NCBI GenBank assembly: GCA_020050685.1
Contig: JAGVKG010000029.1
Coordinates: 62,001-126,000 of the forward strand
Direction: 5' to 3'
Length of the DNA stretch: 64,000 nucleotides
Origin: Candidatus Obscuribacterales bacterium
Lineage (GTDB): Bacteria; Cyanobacteriota; Vampirovibrionia; Obscuribacterales; Obscuribacteraceae
Shown: positions 51,975 through 60,315 of the stretch, one piece after another
How positions within the stretch are numbered: the first letter of the stretch is position 1
Layout of the letters: each line of letters opens with the position of its first letter
Translations under genes and position numbers: made by a program
Notes under the pieces: generated by a model
Seen by the model: only the letters and a program-made list of their open reading frames with translations
Databases searched by the model: none
Told to the model about the DNA's origin: nothing

Positions 51975-53456
51975 ATGCTGGGAAAATCGAAATACGCCTC
52001 GCGAAATCTTGTTTTGATTTCTATGCTATTGCTCCTTTCGGGCACCCTTAGTTGTTTTGCTCAAGAAGAAGGCAAAATACAATCAGACGTCTCAGCCAAG
52101 ATTGAAACGGCAGATGGTTTGGAGAAAGTTGAGTTTGATACTTTGACCGGGACAGTCGAAGTAAATTTGCCGGATGATTTGGCCGATACTGATACCATTT
52201 CCGGCACCGTTTTGACTGAACCGAAAGGTGAGACTAAAGAAGAAATTGCCCAGAATGAATCTGAGCTGATGGGTTATGTAGTTGAAATTGTCAAAACGCA
52301 AGAGGTGCAAGAACCTCCATCGACAACAAAAATACCTCCTGCTGAACACGTGCCACCACGAGTAATAACAGGAGTGCCACTTCCGCCTAAGAGCACGCCG
52401 CCATGCGATAAACCAACTATTTGCAAGGATCCGCCCTGCGTAAATGTAGTGCCGGGAAAAACGCCTGACTTTACCTGCTCGATCCCACAAGGTACGCCAA
52501 ACATTGTAATTAGGCTGACGACCAGAAACGGCCAAACAGTTTGCCAGCAATCTGTACGTTGTCGCCCTCATCCTCAACCACTGGCTACGTCGCCAGGTTG
52601 GCGGTCTCGAGGCCGAGGTAACACAGCAGCTCCGACACCATCGTGCCAGTTACCGACCACTGCCATTAGCAGCCGGCCATTACGTATTCGCGGCATTTGT
52701 GATGGACGTCTTGCCACTTCGAGAATCTCTGTCAATCGCCGACCATGCATCATGCTTGCCGAGTCTCCACGTCAGCAAATTTGCCAGCCTTCAGCCGGAG
52801 TTACAGGTCGCTGTGAAATTGAACGGAGCGAAGCCGGCTCAATCACTAGAGGCTGGATCACTATGCGTCCGGCGCCAATTGTAGCTACCGTCGTGCCGGC
52901 TAAACCGTCGAGATCACAAGTACAAAGAACAACTGCGCCCATAAAATACACGTTTCGTCGTACTGGACCTTTTGTTACGCAGGAGCAAGCATCGTGTTAT
53001 GTAAACCAAGGGAATAGAGTTTCAATTTCTGAAGGACAAATTACTTGGACTGGACCGGAATCTATTCCTGGAGATCCTATGGTATCGGCGACGGTGGTCT
53101 TTCAGTCACCACCAGAAATTATCACAGTTGGAGATAAATTCAGTGTTTCAGCATCCATTTCTGGTGATGAGCATGTGAGCACACAAGGACAATTCAATGA
53201 AGACCATAGCTGGATAAAAACTGTTGGATCGCGTGGACGAAGCGTCACACTTTCGCCTGGATACGGAGAACCTACGCTGACAAGACAATTTGAGGTAACA
53301 GACTACAAGCAATTTTTGAAGGATGCAATTAAGCAATATCCAGACAAAGCTCATCTAATCACGCCAGAGATAGAGCAAAAATTGCCTTCGATATCTTTCT
53401 TCTGTCCTGGTCGTGTTAACGTGAAGATCGAATGGAAGTATGTGCCAATAAAATAG
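51975..53456 (+). CDS. Exported Pro/Ser/Arg-rich protein, unknown function
   Basis: 493 residues with a signal peptide (NLVLISMLLLLSGTLSCFAQ). The first 120 mature residues are acidic (DLADTDTISGTVLTEPKGETKEEIAQNESEL). A Pro/Cys-rich section follows (PPAEHVPPRVITGVPLPP, CDKPTICKDPPCVNVVPGKTPDFTC), then an Arg/Ser/Pro-rich middle, and a more structured C-terminal ~170 residues (VSISEGQITWTGPESIPGDPMVSATVVFQSPPEI) that could be a beta-sandwich. At least ten cysteines suggest an extracytoplasmic location. No known domain is recognised. Confidence 0.72.
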   Translation: MLGKSKYASRNLVLISMLLLLSGTLSCFAQEEGKIQSDVSAKIETADGLEKVEFDTLTGTVEVNLPDDLADTDTISGTVLTEPKGETKEEIAQNESELMGYVVEIVKTQEVQEPPSTTKIPPAEHVPPRVITGVPLPPKSTPPCDKPTICKDPPCVNVVPGKTPDFTCSIPQGTPNIVIRLTTRNGQTVCQQSVRCRPHPQPLATSPGWRSRGRGNTAAPTPSCQLPTTAISSRPLRIRGICDGRLATSRISVNRRPCIMLAESPRQQICQPSAGVTGRCEIERSEAGSITRGWITMRPAPIVATVVPAKPSRSQVQRTTAPIKYTFRRTGPFVTQEQASCYVNQGNRVSISEGQITWTGPESIPGDPMVSATVVFQSPPEIITVGDKFSVSASISGDEHVSTQGQFNEDHSWIKTVGSRGRSVTLSPGYGEPTLTRQFEVTDYKQFLKDAIKQYPDKAHLITPEIEQKLPSISFFCPGRVNVKIEWKYVPIK

Positions 53457-53572
53457 TAGAAGATTGATAAGCTCAAAAATACGGCCGATTCGGGCGATTG
53501 TTAAACGAGTAATCTGCCGCTTTAAAAACCATGCCGGGTATAGAATGGTTAAAGAGATTCGAGGTCGCGAAA

Positions 53573-54346
53573 ATGGGAAACAACTTCGAGCAATCTGATG
53601 GGTCATCGCTTAATCGGAATGATTCGTCGAACCCATCGCAAAGTGCATCCGAACAGGCAATGGCATTACTTCGCGAACGGCGGAATAATCAATCTGATTC
53701 AAGGATGCCGGCTGGCTTTCCCGACAGCAACAGTGTCATTGCTTACGACAACACGCCAAATTACCTTCAAGGACGAGTGCAGGACGGCCAGTATTATCCT
53801 GGGCAGCAGGCACCTAAGCCTTACTATCCAGCTTATCCAACTTTAGCGTCAGTGCTGCATAAAAGTGACAACCACTATCAGGCTCAGGTGCAGGGCTATG
53901 GCGATCATCATTTGACTGCCAATGTGCAACAAAATCACCATCAATTTAATCCCCGCTTGCAGGCGCAATTGAATCACCATCAGTATCAGGCAGGCGATCA
54001 TCGAAACGATCACAGACTACAAAGTGGTGTGCAACATCAAGCGCGAATGGATATGGATGTTGGTCATTTAAGTGTTCGCACTCCCCAGGGAAACCTTCAA
54101 CGCATTGATTTTTGGACCCCCCACAATACACAGCCGGGGCTGCACTGGGAGGGAAACATTCCTAACGTGGGTGGACACGTCCCATACTACAAACACATGG
54201 ATGGACATGTAGTACAAAATCAATACGGGCAAAAATACTTCCAAATAGACAAGATTAGTCACACAGACAAAGCGCATGCAGAGACGTTGAGGCAACCTTG
54301 GTACATTCCTTTGAACATCGACAATCGCTTCCGTCCGAGAACCTAA
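53573..54346 (+). CDS. His/Gln-rich low-complexity protein
   Basis: 258 residues from ATG 53573 (GAGG eight bases upstream; the frame opens 14 codons earlier). There is no signal peptide. Residues about 1-85 are Asn/Ser/Gln/Arg-rich; from about 100 to 160 the chain has imperfect repeats starting with HH or NHH (GDHHLTANVQQN, HHQFNPRLQAQLN, HHQYQAGDHRND) spaced 10-13 residues. The rest (LQRIDFWTPHNTQPGLHWEGNIPNVGGHVPYYKHMDGHVVQNQYGQKYFQID) looks like a small folded domain. The His pattern hints at metal binding. Family not recognised. The MGN-start and low-complexity style recall the 552-residue protein at 8.7-10.3 kb. Confidence 0.68.
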   Translation: MGNNFEQSDGSSLNRNDSSNPSQSASEQAMALLRERRNNQSDSRMPAGFPDSNSVIAYDNTPNYLQGRVQDGQYYPGQQAPKPYYPAYPTLASVLHKSDNHYQAQVQGYGDHHLTANVQQNHHQFNPRLQAQLNHHQYQAGDHRNDHRLQSGVQHQARMDMDVGHLSVRTPQGNLQRIDFWTPHNTQPGLHWEGNIPNVGGHVPYYKHMDGHVVQNQYGQKYFQIDKISHTDKAHAETLRQPWYIPLNIDNRFRPRT

Positions 54347-54389
54347 ATAGACATTTGTTTAAATCTGGTGATTGCTCTGTTTTCTTATC

Positions 54390-54626
54390 TAGTAGACAAC
54401 CGGTTAACCATTTGTATTGAGATAAGTATAACCAGTCGACTGGTAGACAAGGTTGTTAATGTATATCCATGGGACAGTGAAGTGGTTAACCGGTCGACCG
54501 GTGGACGAGCTGACGCATTGAACAGTCCCCCGGAGCTGATCGGCAGCCGAGATTTTAGTAAGCGAGCCGTTTGCACGATCCGATGACCACTCTTTAAATG
54601 GTCGACAATATGACAGGTGGACTGGT
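54390..54626. repeat. Cluster of GTCGAC-centred palindromic repeats, block 1
   Basis: At least four related units: AACCGGTTAACC (about 54399-54410), CCAGTCGACTGGTAGACAAG (about 54432-54451), CCGGTCGACCGGTGGACGAG (about 54489-54508) and GACAGGTGGACTGGT (54612-54626). In the second and third units the palindrome arms differ by matched changes (A-T to G-C), which keeps the symmetry. The same motif recurs in the next two intergenic regions. Confidence 0.65.
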
Positions 54627-54691
54627 CTTATTGGTTGAGGATTTTTTTACGCACAGAAAATCTTTGTCTTCGAATTTTCGAATCATAATTT

Positions 54692-54717
54692 GTTAGATTT
54701 TCAGCCGAAAATCTAAC
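54692..54717. terminator. Perfect 11-bp hairpin in intergenic region
   Basis: GTTAGATTTTC-AGCC-GAAAATCTAAC is perfectly paired with a 4-base loop. It stands 345 bases after the His-rich gene. The flanks are AT-rich but no strong T-run follows on either strand, so terminator activity is uncertain. From here to about 54980 no gene is seen; 54797-54813 holds ATGGTCGTATGGTCAAC, identical to 58278-58294. Confidence 0.5.
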
Positions 54718-54981
54718 AGACCAATTTCCAAAATTTTGAATGGCAGCTCGAAATTTTTTTGCTCGCTCAATTAATGAGATGAAAAACGATTGTTAAATGG
54801 TCGTATGGTCAACTGGAAGAATTGCCGGAAGCAGAAGTGCGTGATTTCAAAGAGGAATTAACTTCGGACAATCGGGAGTAGAGATTCGCCTTTGCGAACC
54901 TAGGCTTAACTCTCCGGTTTTTAGGGGCTGGTTGCTTACTATGTTGTGATCGCCATCCTTTATAGTGGAAGTAGCCAGTTT

Positions 54982-55090
54982 CGAGCCGGATCCGATAATG
55001 TATATTATGTTTCATCGGATCGAGGCGAGTCCGAAAAGGCAAGCCGGGTAAGGGTTTCCGGGCTCGGCGCTTATAGCCCGTTTAAGGCGT
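54982..55090 (+). ncRNA. Possible structured leader before the TPR gene
   Basis: GATCCGAT (54989-54996) pairs with ATCGGATC (55014-55021) around an AT-rich loop, then follows a GC-rich section (GGCAAGCCGGG, TTCCGGGCTCGGC) with further pairing options and a GGGCT/AGCCC stem, then TTTTTT just before the ATG at 55098. The layout suggests a transcribed structured leader or attenuator. It does not match any riboswitch consensus I know. Confidence 0.3.
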
Positions 55091-55097
55091 TTTTTGC

Positions 55098-55559
55098 ATG
55101 ATCAGGGTATGTTTCCTTACCGCCATTTTTCTTACGATCGGTTTTCAATCGATCGCTTACGCAGGCAATCAGCCAAAGTCCGAAATCGCCGCTTTGCAAA
55201 AAGCGGATTTGCTTCTTAAGCAAGGAAAGTTCGATCAAGCAAAAACGATTTACCAAAAGGTATTAGCAAACAATCCCAAAAGTTCATCAGCACATTCCGG
55301 ATACGGTTGGGCACTGTATGTAACTGGACAAAGAGAAAAGGCGATTGCTGAACAACAAATGGCTATCGCTCTGAATTATCGTAACGCTCATGCTCATCAT
55401 CACCTTGGCTCAATTTATTATGCCACTGGTGAAATTGATCAGGCCGTCAAAGAATTCAACATCGCAATTTCAATTGATCCGAAAATGAAATGTAATTGTG
55501 GTGTCTTGGAAGCGCGCCTAAAAAATGCGCGGACAAATGAAGTTCAGCCCACTCACTAA
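55098..55559 (+). CDS. Exported TPR protein
   Basis: 153 residues with a short signal peptide (VCFLTAIFLTIGFQSIAYAG). The mature chain is three TPR units: LLKQGKFDQAKTIYQKVLANNP, SAHSGYGWALYVTGQREKAIAEQQMAIAL, and AHAHHHLGSIYYATGEIDQAVKEFNIAISIDP. A Cys pair and a basic tail end it (CNCGVLEARLKNAR). It is probably periplasmic and binds partner proteins. It stands between repeat-carrying intergenic regions and has no close operon partner. Confidence 0.85.
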   Translation: MIRVCFLTAIFLTIGFQSIAYAGNQPKSEIAALQKADLLLKQGKFDQAKTIYQKVLANNPKSSSAHSGYGWALYVTGQREKAIAEQQMAIALNYRNAHAHHHLGSIYYATGEIDQAVKEFNIAISIDPKMKCNCGVLEARLKNARTNEVQPTH

Positions 55560-55570
55560 ACCGCTTTTCT

Positions 55571-55600
55571 AGTCGACTTGTCGACTGGTGGTATGGTGTA
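55571..55600. repeat. GTCGACTGGT repeat, block 2
   Basis: The sequence holds AGTCGACTTGTCGACTGG and the longer unit GTCGACTGGTGGTATGGT at 55580-55597. It matches copies at 58223 and 58336 (consensus GTYRACTKGTGGTMTGGT). It lies 12-40 bases after the TPR gene stop. Confidence 0.65.
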
Positions 55601-55734
55601 TGGGGCAAATTGTATTTATCGGAAACTGATCAAGACATTTGATAGAAAATCAAAATGCTGATCACTTCAGTGAATTTTGATCAGCATCCTTATAAAATGG
55701 CTGAGAGAATCCCACAACAACCGGCAGCCTCAGG

Positions 55735-58116
55735 ATGATACGACCAACACGCTCGATCTATCTCGGCATCTTTCTTCTTTCACTATCCATATTGGTCTTT
55801 GAGCTTTCATTGACCAGGTTATTTAGTGTTACCCTCTACTACCACTTGGCCTTTTTTGTCATCTCCATGGTCATGCTCGGCACCAGCCTGGGGGCCATGC
55901 TTGTCTATTGTTATAGTAGTCACTTTCCGAAAGAGAAAGTTTCTGAGCTCTTAACCAAGTACTGCCTGGGCTTTGCGGTCATATCTACGCTAGCCATTTT
56001 GGTGCACGTGTCTTTGCCATTATCAGCAGCAGACCCGATTAGTTATTCCTTGTACGTTTTACTTTCCTGTCTCTTACTGCTTTCTGCTTTTGTTTGTGGT
56101 GGCATCTGCGTTTGCCTTGTGCTCACTCAATTCAGCCAGGACGTCGGCAAATTGTATGCAGCAGACCTAGCAGGCGCAGGACTTGGTTGCTTTGCCTTCA
56201 TCCTCACGCTGGGTCCTTTTGATGGCATTTCAGAGGTGATTCTGGTTGGGGCAATTGCTTGTTTGGCTGCCTTTTGTTTTTCGCAGAATAAGAAGGGGCG
56301 TCTGAGTGCTTTGGCATCTGCTGCTTCAGTTGTCTTTCTTGCTTTTGCCTTTATCAATGCTTACCTGGTTAATTCCGGCAATTCCGGAATGAGAGTTCAA
56401 TGGATGCACGGTGCCTATGTTGGCACGCCATTGTTCGAGCGCTGGAATTCGCTAGCTCGAGTTACTGTTTCCGGTGATTTAAATAAACCAACTGCATATC
56501 ATTCGACCGGGTACTCAAAAGTTGGTCCGGTTACTCCGGTGCAAGTTTTGGATATTGACTTGGATGGTTCGGCTCGCACGTCAATCATTCGCTACAACAA
56601 TGATCCGAACACGATTCAGTTTCTCAAAAATGATGTTGTTTATTTGGCTCACTATGTCAAACCGAATTCGAAAGTCCTGATTATTGGCTCTGGCGGGGGG
56701 CGTGATGTCATCGCCTCGCTTGCTTTTGCTCAGCCGCTTGTTAGGGGGGTGGAAATCAACCCTGTAGTTCTGCATATTGTGACTGATAAATTTGCAGATT
56801 TCGCGGGACACCTTGAACGTTTGAAGAATGTTTCCTTCGTCAATGACGAGGCACGAAGCTATGTTTCAAGAGCTAAGCAGAAATATGATTTGATCCAAAT
56901 GTCCCTAATCGATACTTGGGCTGCCACTGCCAGTGGTGCCTTCGTATTATCGGAGAATTCACTTTATACGGTTGAAGCTTGGAGAGACTTTTTAAAACGT
57001 CTGGAACCAGATGGCATTTTTACTGTCTCTCGCTGGTATCGCGGAGATCCACCGGCTGAGGTTCTGCGCACTGTATCGCTTGCGGCTAGTGCGCTTAAGC
57101 AAATTGGTGTGACAAACCCCGACGGTCATATCGTCCTTGTCCGCAGTGGGAGCAAGGAGAGAGGGGCTGCCACCATTCTCATTTCGCCATCCGGATTTAC
57201 TGATAAACAAATCCAGACTATAAACGAAACCTGCAAGGCCCTTAAGTTTGACTACATTCTTGGACCAGGTGTGGTGCCGGAAATAAGCTTCGATGATGTA
57301 TTACATCATCCAGAAAATCTGCAAGACAGCCACTTCAATTTGGCCGCACCGACAGACAATAGTCCCTTCTTCTTCAACATGATCAAGACCGATCACTTGT
57401 TCTCTTCCAAGATTCAATGGGGGGTTGATGCAAACTGGCAGGCACTTTCCATTGTCACAGTTGCTGCACTTCTGACTGTCTATGGCACAGTGCTTTTGAC
57501 CGTCTTGCCCCTGCGAATAGTCAAAACTAGACCCAACCGCCAAGCGATTTTGCTCGCGATTTATTTCCTTGCCATTGGAATAGGCTTCATGTTCGTGGAG
57601 ATATCGCAAGTGCAGAGGCTGATTGTATTTTTGGGCCATCCTGTTTATGGGCTTACGTGCGTGCTGTTCACTTTGTTGTTGTCGACCAGCCTGGGTAGTT
57701 GGTTTATTTCGCGCGCCGAAAGGTTTGCCACCACGCTAACTTTGCCACTTGCTTGTCTTGTAATTGCTCTCAGCTTCTTCGGAATCGTAACCCAGCCTCT
57801 CTTCTTAGCCTTCCGCCAGGCTCCGGAATTGACCCGGATACTTTTGTGTACTATCTCTCTGGCGTTGCCCGGTTTTTGCATGGGATTTGCCTTGCCTCTA
57901 GGCATGCAAGCAGCAACAAAAAAAGGACTACAGAATTTGAGTCCTTGGTTCTGGGGTCTAAACGGGGCTGGTTCCGTTCTAGGCTCTGTTTTGGCGCTCT
58001 GTGTTTCTATTGCATTCGGAATAAATGAATTGTTTTGGGTAGGAGTTGCCGCTTATTGCTTTGCTTGGATTGCTTGTTTCTTTTTCGAAAGGCCAAGCAG
58101 CGAAGTGACAAAGTAA
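55735..58116 (+). CDS. Membrane-fused spermidine synthase-like protein
   Basis: 793 residues. The N-terminal ~220 residues contain about six transmembrane helices (ISMVMLGTSLGAMLVY, LSCLLLLSAFVCGGICVCLVL). A soluble SAM-binding domain follows, resembling spermidine synthase: SKVLIIGSGGGRDVIASLAFAQPLVRGVEINPVVL, then FVNDEARSYV, YDLIQMSLIDTWAATASGAFVLSENSLYT. After it come another ~7 helices (about 560-785). The aminopropyl-transfer Asp pattern is not evident (SLIDTW), as usual in this bacterial membrane-fused group, whose substrates are unknown. It is flanked on both sides by GTCGACTGGT repeat regions. Confidence 0.85.
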   Translation: MIRPTRSIYLGIFLLSLSILVFELSLTRLFSVTLYYHLAFFVISMVMLGTSLGAMLVYCYSSHFPKEKVSELLTKYCLGFAVISTLAILVHVSLPLSAADPISYSLYVLLSCLLLLSAFVCGGICVCLVLTQFSQDVGKLYAADLAGAGLGCFAFILTLGPFDGISEVILVGAIACLAAFCFSQNKKGRLSALASAASVVFLAFAFINAYLVNSGNSGMRVQWMHGAYVGTPLFERWNSLARVTVSGDLNKPTAYHSTGYSKVGPVTPVQVLDIDLDGSARTSIIRYNNDPNTIQFLKNDVVYLAHYVKPNSKVLIIGSGGGRDVIASLAFAQPLVRGVEINPVVLHIVTDKFADFAGHLERLKNVSFVNDEARSYVSRAKQKYDLIQMSLIDTWAATASGAFVLSENSLYTVEAWRDFLKRLEPDGIFTVSRWYRGDPPAEVLRTVSLAASALKQIGVTNPDGHIVLVRSGSKERGAATILISPSGFTDKQIQTINETCKALKFDYILGPGVVPEISFDDVLHHPENLQDSHFNLAAPTDNSPFFFNMIKTDHLFSSKIQWGVDANWQALSIVTVAALLTVYGTVLLTVLPLRIVKTRPNRQAILLAIYFLAIGIGFMFVEISQVQRLIVFLGHPVYGLTCVLFTLLLSTSLGSWFISRAERFATTLTLPLACLVIALSFFGIVTQPLFLAFRQAPELTRILLCTISLALPGFCMGFALPLGMQAATKKGLQNLSPWFWGLNGAGSVLGSVLALCVSIAFGINELFWVGVAAYCFAWIACFFFERPSSEVTK

Positions 58117-58493
58117 TCCGAACCACGAATCAGCAAAATTCTGATCCGTTTGTTTGAAGACAAATCAAATGTGGAAATTTTTGCCAAAGTAATTTGTTAG
58201 GCCCCCTTTAAAAGGTCGGCAAGTCAACTGGTGGTCTGGTTGATATGGCTGCTTGATATCCTTTGTATTGCCGTTCTATGGTCGTATGGTCAACAAGAGA
58301 ACAATGGTATTGAGTGTATATGCACGGGTTAACTGGTTGACTTGTGGTCTGGTCTAAGGTGTGTCTGGACGACAAGAGGTCAATTTTAGTAGTCAACTGG
58401 AACTATGGTTTGCTGGTCAATCTTTGTCGCGTCTATCCTGCACATATTCTTAGATAGTATTGGCAAGTTAACGTCTCGATCTGTCGTACTATA
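58117..58493. repeat. GTCAACTGGT repeats, block 3
   Basis: A 377-base gene-free stretch. It holds GTCAACTGGTGGTCTGGT (58223-58240), ATGGTCGTATGGTCAAC (58278-58294, identical to 54797-54813), GTTGACTTGTGGTCTGGT (58336-58353, preceded by GTTAACTGG) and AGTCAACTGG (about 58392-58401). Together with blocks 1 and 2 this is one repeat family confined, in this window, to three neighbouring intergenic regions. Confidence 0.65.
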
Positions 58494-60221
58494 TTGGCTT
58501 CTATAGCGAGCTTGCTTGTGACTACTTTGTCCGAGAACAAACATACTCACATCTCATCTGATTCCGAGCCACAAAAGGATTCAGCTTTCAATCCTTTGGA
58601 TTTAAATTGCCTTGCATGGCTGGCAATTATTTCAATTATTGCTGGTCTGATTTTCTTCACCGGGCTAGGTGGCTTTCCACTCTTCAATCCGGACGAAGCA
58701 CTTTATGCAGAGCCGGCTCGTGAAATGCTTGAGACAGGTAATTGGATGACTACTTATCTCAATTATGCCGTTCGTTTTACCAAGCCACCTCTATGTATTT
58801 GGATGATGGCAATTAGTTATCAGATATTTGGTGTTAACGAATTTGCCGCGCGCTTTTTTGGTGCAGCCTGTGCCACCATTATAGTCGCAATTACGTATTT
58901 GTACATTAGAAAGTTCGTGAGCAATCGTGCTGCTGTTTGTGGTGCTCTTAGTCTTGTGGTGGCACCTTTATTCTTTGGTACTGCACGTGAAGCAATTACG
59001 GATATGCCGCTTACTTTATTTATTGCCGGCGCACTCATGGCTTTCCATCGGGCTTTTACTGCTCAGCGTTGGAGCTTTTGTCTTCTGGCATATGTATTGC
59101 TTGGCTTGGCTGTGATGACTAAGGGACCGGTAGCAATTGTCTTACCGGCATTGGTTTTATTCGCTTATCATTTCCTGCGTGGCAATCTTATTTCTGCGCT
59201 GAAGTTCTACAAGCCGTGGTTCGGTGCGGCAATTGTTGCTGCTATTTCTTTGCCCTGGTTTATCGGGGAGATAGCCATTACTAAGGGTGCTTATTTCCGC
59301 GAGTTCATTTTGCGCGAGAATTTGCAACGATTCACAGGAGTCGTTGATCAACACAAGGGCGGTCCTTTGTATCATGTCGTCGCCATGTTTGGCGGCTACC
59401 TTCCTTGGTCTGTCTTCTTGCCTCAAGCTTTGGTAGGCGCTTTTATTTTGCCGGGCAAAAAATTGCTTAGTCGCTATCGCGAGCTAACGCCGTCGCAAGA
59501 TGTTGCCTTGTTTGCCTCATGCTTTGCGCTAATAACTCTGGCATTTTTTACTGCTAGCGTTTCAAAATTATTGCCGTATACTCTGCCGGCATTTCCAGCA
59601 TTAGCTATTCTGATTGCCCTTGAACTCGAGAAAATATTTTCAGGATTCTCAATCAAAAGACTTCTTGTGCCCTGCGCAGTGCTTGGTATCGCCTATGGTG
59701 CCTGCGGTTTGGCAGCCCCCCACCTCGCCCACGCTATCAGGCACTTGCCGAATGGCATTATGCCAATTGCCGGTGGATATTTATCCTTCCAAAGTTTGCT
59801 CATGGTTCTCGTCTTGGCGCTCGTTGTGCTCAGGCGATCCCAAGCTGCGATCACTGTATTCACGATTGGCACAATATTGTCGTCTTCGTATTTTGCTTCC
59901 AAGGCACTACCAATAGTCTCACAAGAATTTGAAGGACCAATTCCAGCCTTCTCCACATTCGCCGGCGCATCTGGTGAGGCGATGTTCGTTTACAAAGTGC
60001 GTAAGCCCAGTATTCCGTTCTATGCTCATCGTGCAACTGTATTGTCGCCTAACCAGGAATTTCTTACGACAACGGTAGAAGAAGAAGTGCCAAGACACGC
60101 TAGCGCCTACATTATCGCCAAGAAAAAAGATTCAGGCGTTTTTCTCAATCAACCTGGATATAAGTTGGTCAAGCAGGAAGGCCAATATTGCCTTTTGCAT
60201 TGGCGTAAGTCTTCTCAATAG
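58494..60221 (+). CDS. Glycosyltransferase family 39 (ArnT/PMT-like) membrane protein
   Basis: 575 residues with about 11-12 transmembrane helices. The diagnostic first periplasmic loop is FPLFNPDEALYAEPAREMLETGNWMTTYLNYAVRFTKPPL, where Asp-Glu is the catalytic/metal pair of GT-C enzymes and the KPP triad is typical of ArnT-like transferases. AVMTKGPVAIVLPALVLFAYH and LPWFIGEIAITKGAYFREFILRENLQRFTGV also match the family. It uses a lipid-linked sugar donor and modifies lipid A or proteins outside the inner membrane; the acceptor is unknown. TTG 58494 is the longest start, with GTG 58518 as an alternative. Confidence 0.9.
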   Translation: MASIASLLVTTLSENKHTHISSDSEPQKDSAFNPLDLNCLAWLAIISIIAGLIFFTGLGGFPLFNPDEALYAEPAREMLETGNWMTTYLNYAVRFTKPPLCIWMMAISYQIFGVNEFAARFFGAACATIIVAITYLYIRKFVSNRAAVCGALSLVVAPLFFGTAREAITDMPLTLFIAGALMAFHRAFTAQRWSFCLLAYVLLGLAVMTKGPVAIVLPALVLFAYHFLRGNLISALKFYKPWFGAAIVAAISLPWFIGEIAITKGAYFREFILRENLQRFTGVVDQHKGGPLYHVVAMFGGYLPWSVFLPQALVGAFILPGKKLLSRYRELTPSQDVALFASCFALITLAFFTASVSKLLPYTLPAFPALAILIALELEKIFSGFSIKRLLVPCAVLGIAYGACGLAAPHLAHAIRHLPNGIMPIAGGYLSFQSLLMVLVLALVVLRRSQAAITVFTIGTILSSSYFASKALPIVSQEFEGPIPAFSTFAGASGEAMFVYKVRKPSIPFYAHRATVLSPNQEFLTTTVEEEVPRHASAYIIAKKKDSGVFLNQPGYKLVKQEGQYCLLHWRKSSQ

Positions 60222-60315
60222 CAAATCTTATTAGTTGCTATATTGCCGTAACCCTCCTGCGATAATGTACCTTCGCTCTATAAATAGTTCGAAGCTTCCT
60301 CAAGTTGTTCTGGTT

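Noticed and set aside
52092-52577. 161-codon minus frame opposite the exported Pro-rich protein
   Set aside because: Arg/Trp/Tyr-rich translation with no motif; the plus frame has a signal peptide and ordered composition.
54783-54878. Short plus frame encoding WSYGQLEELPEAEVRDF...
   Set aside because: The translation looks protein-like, but there is no ATG/GTG/TTG start after the upstream stop and it lies in repeat DNA. It may be a remnant at most.
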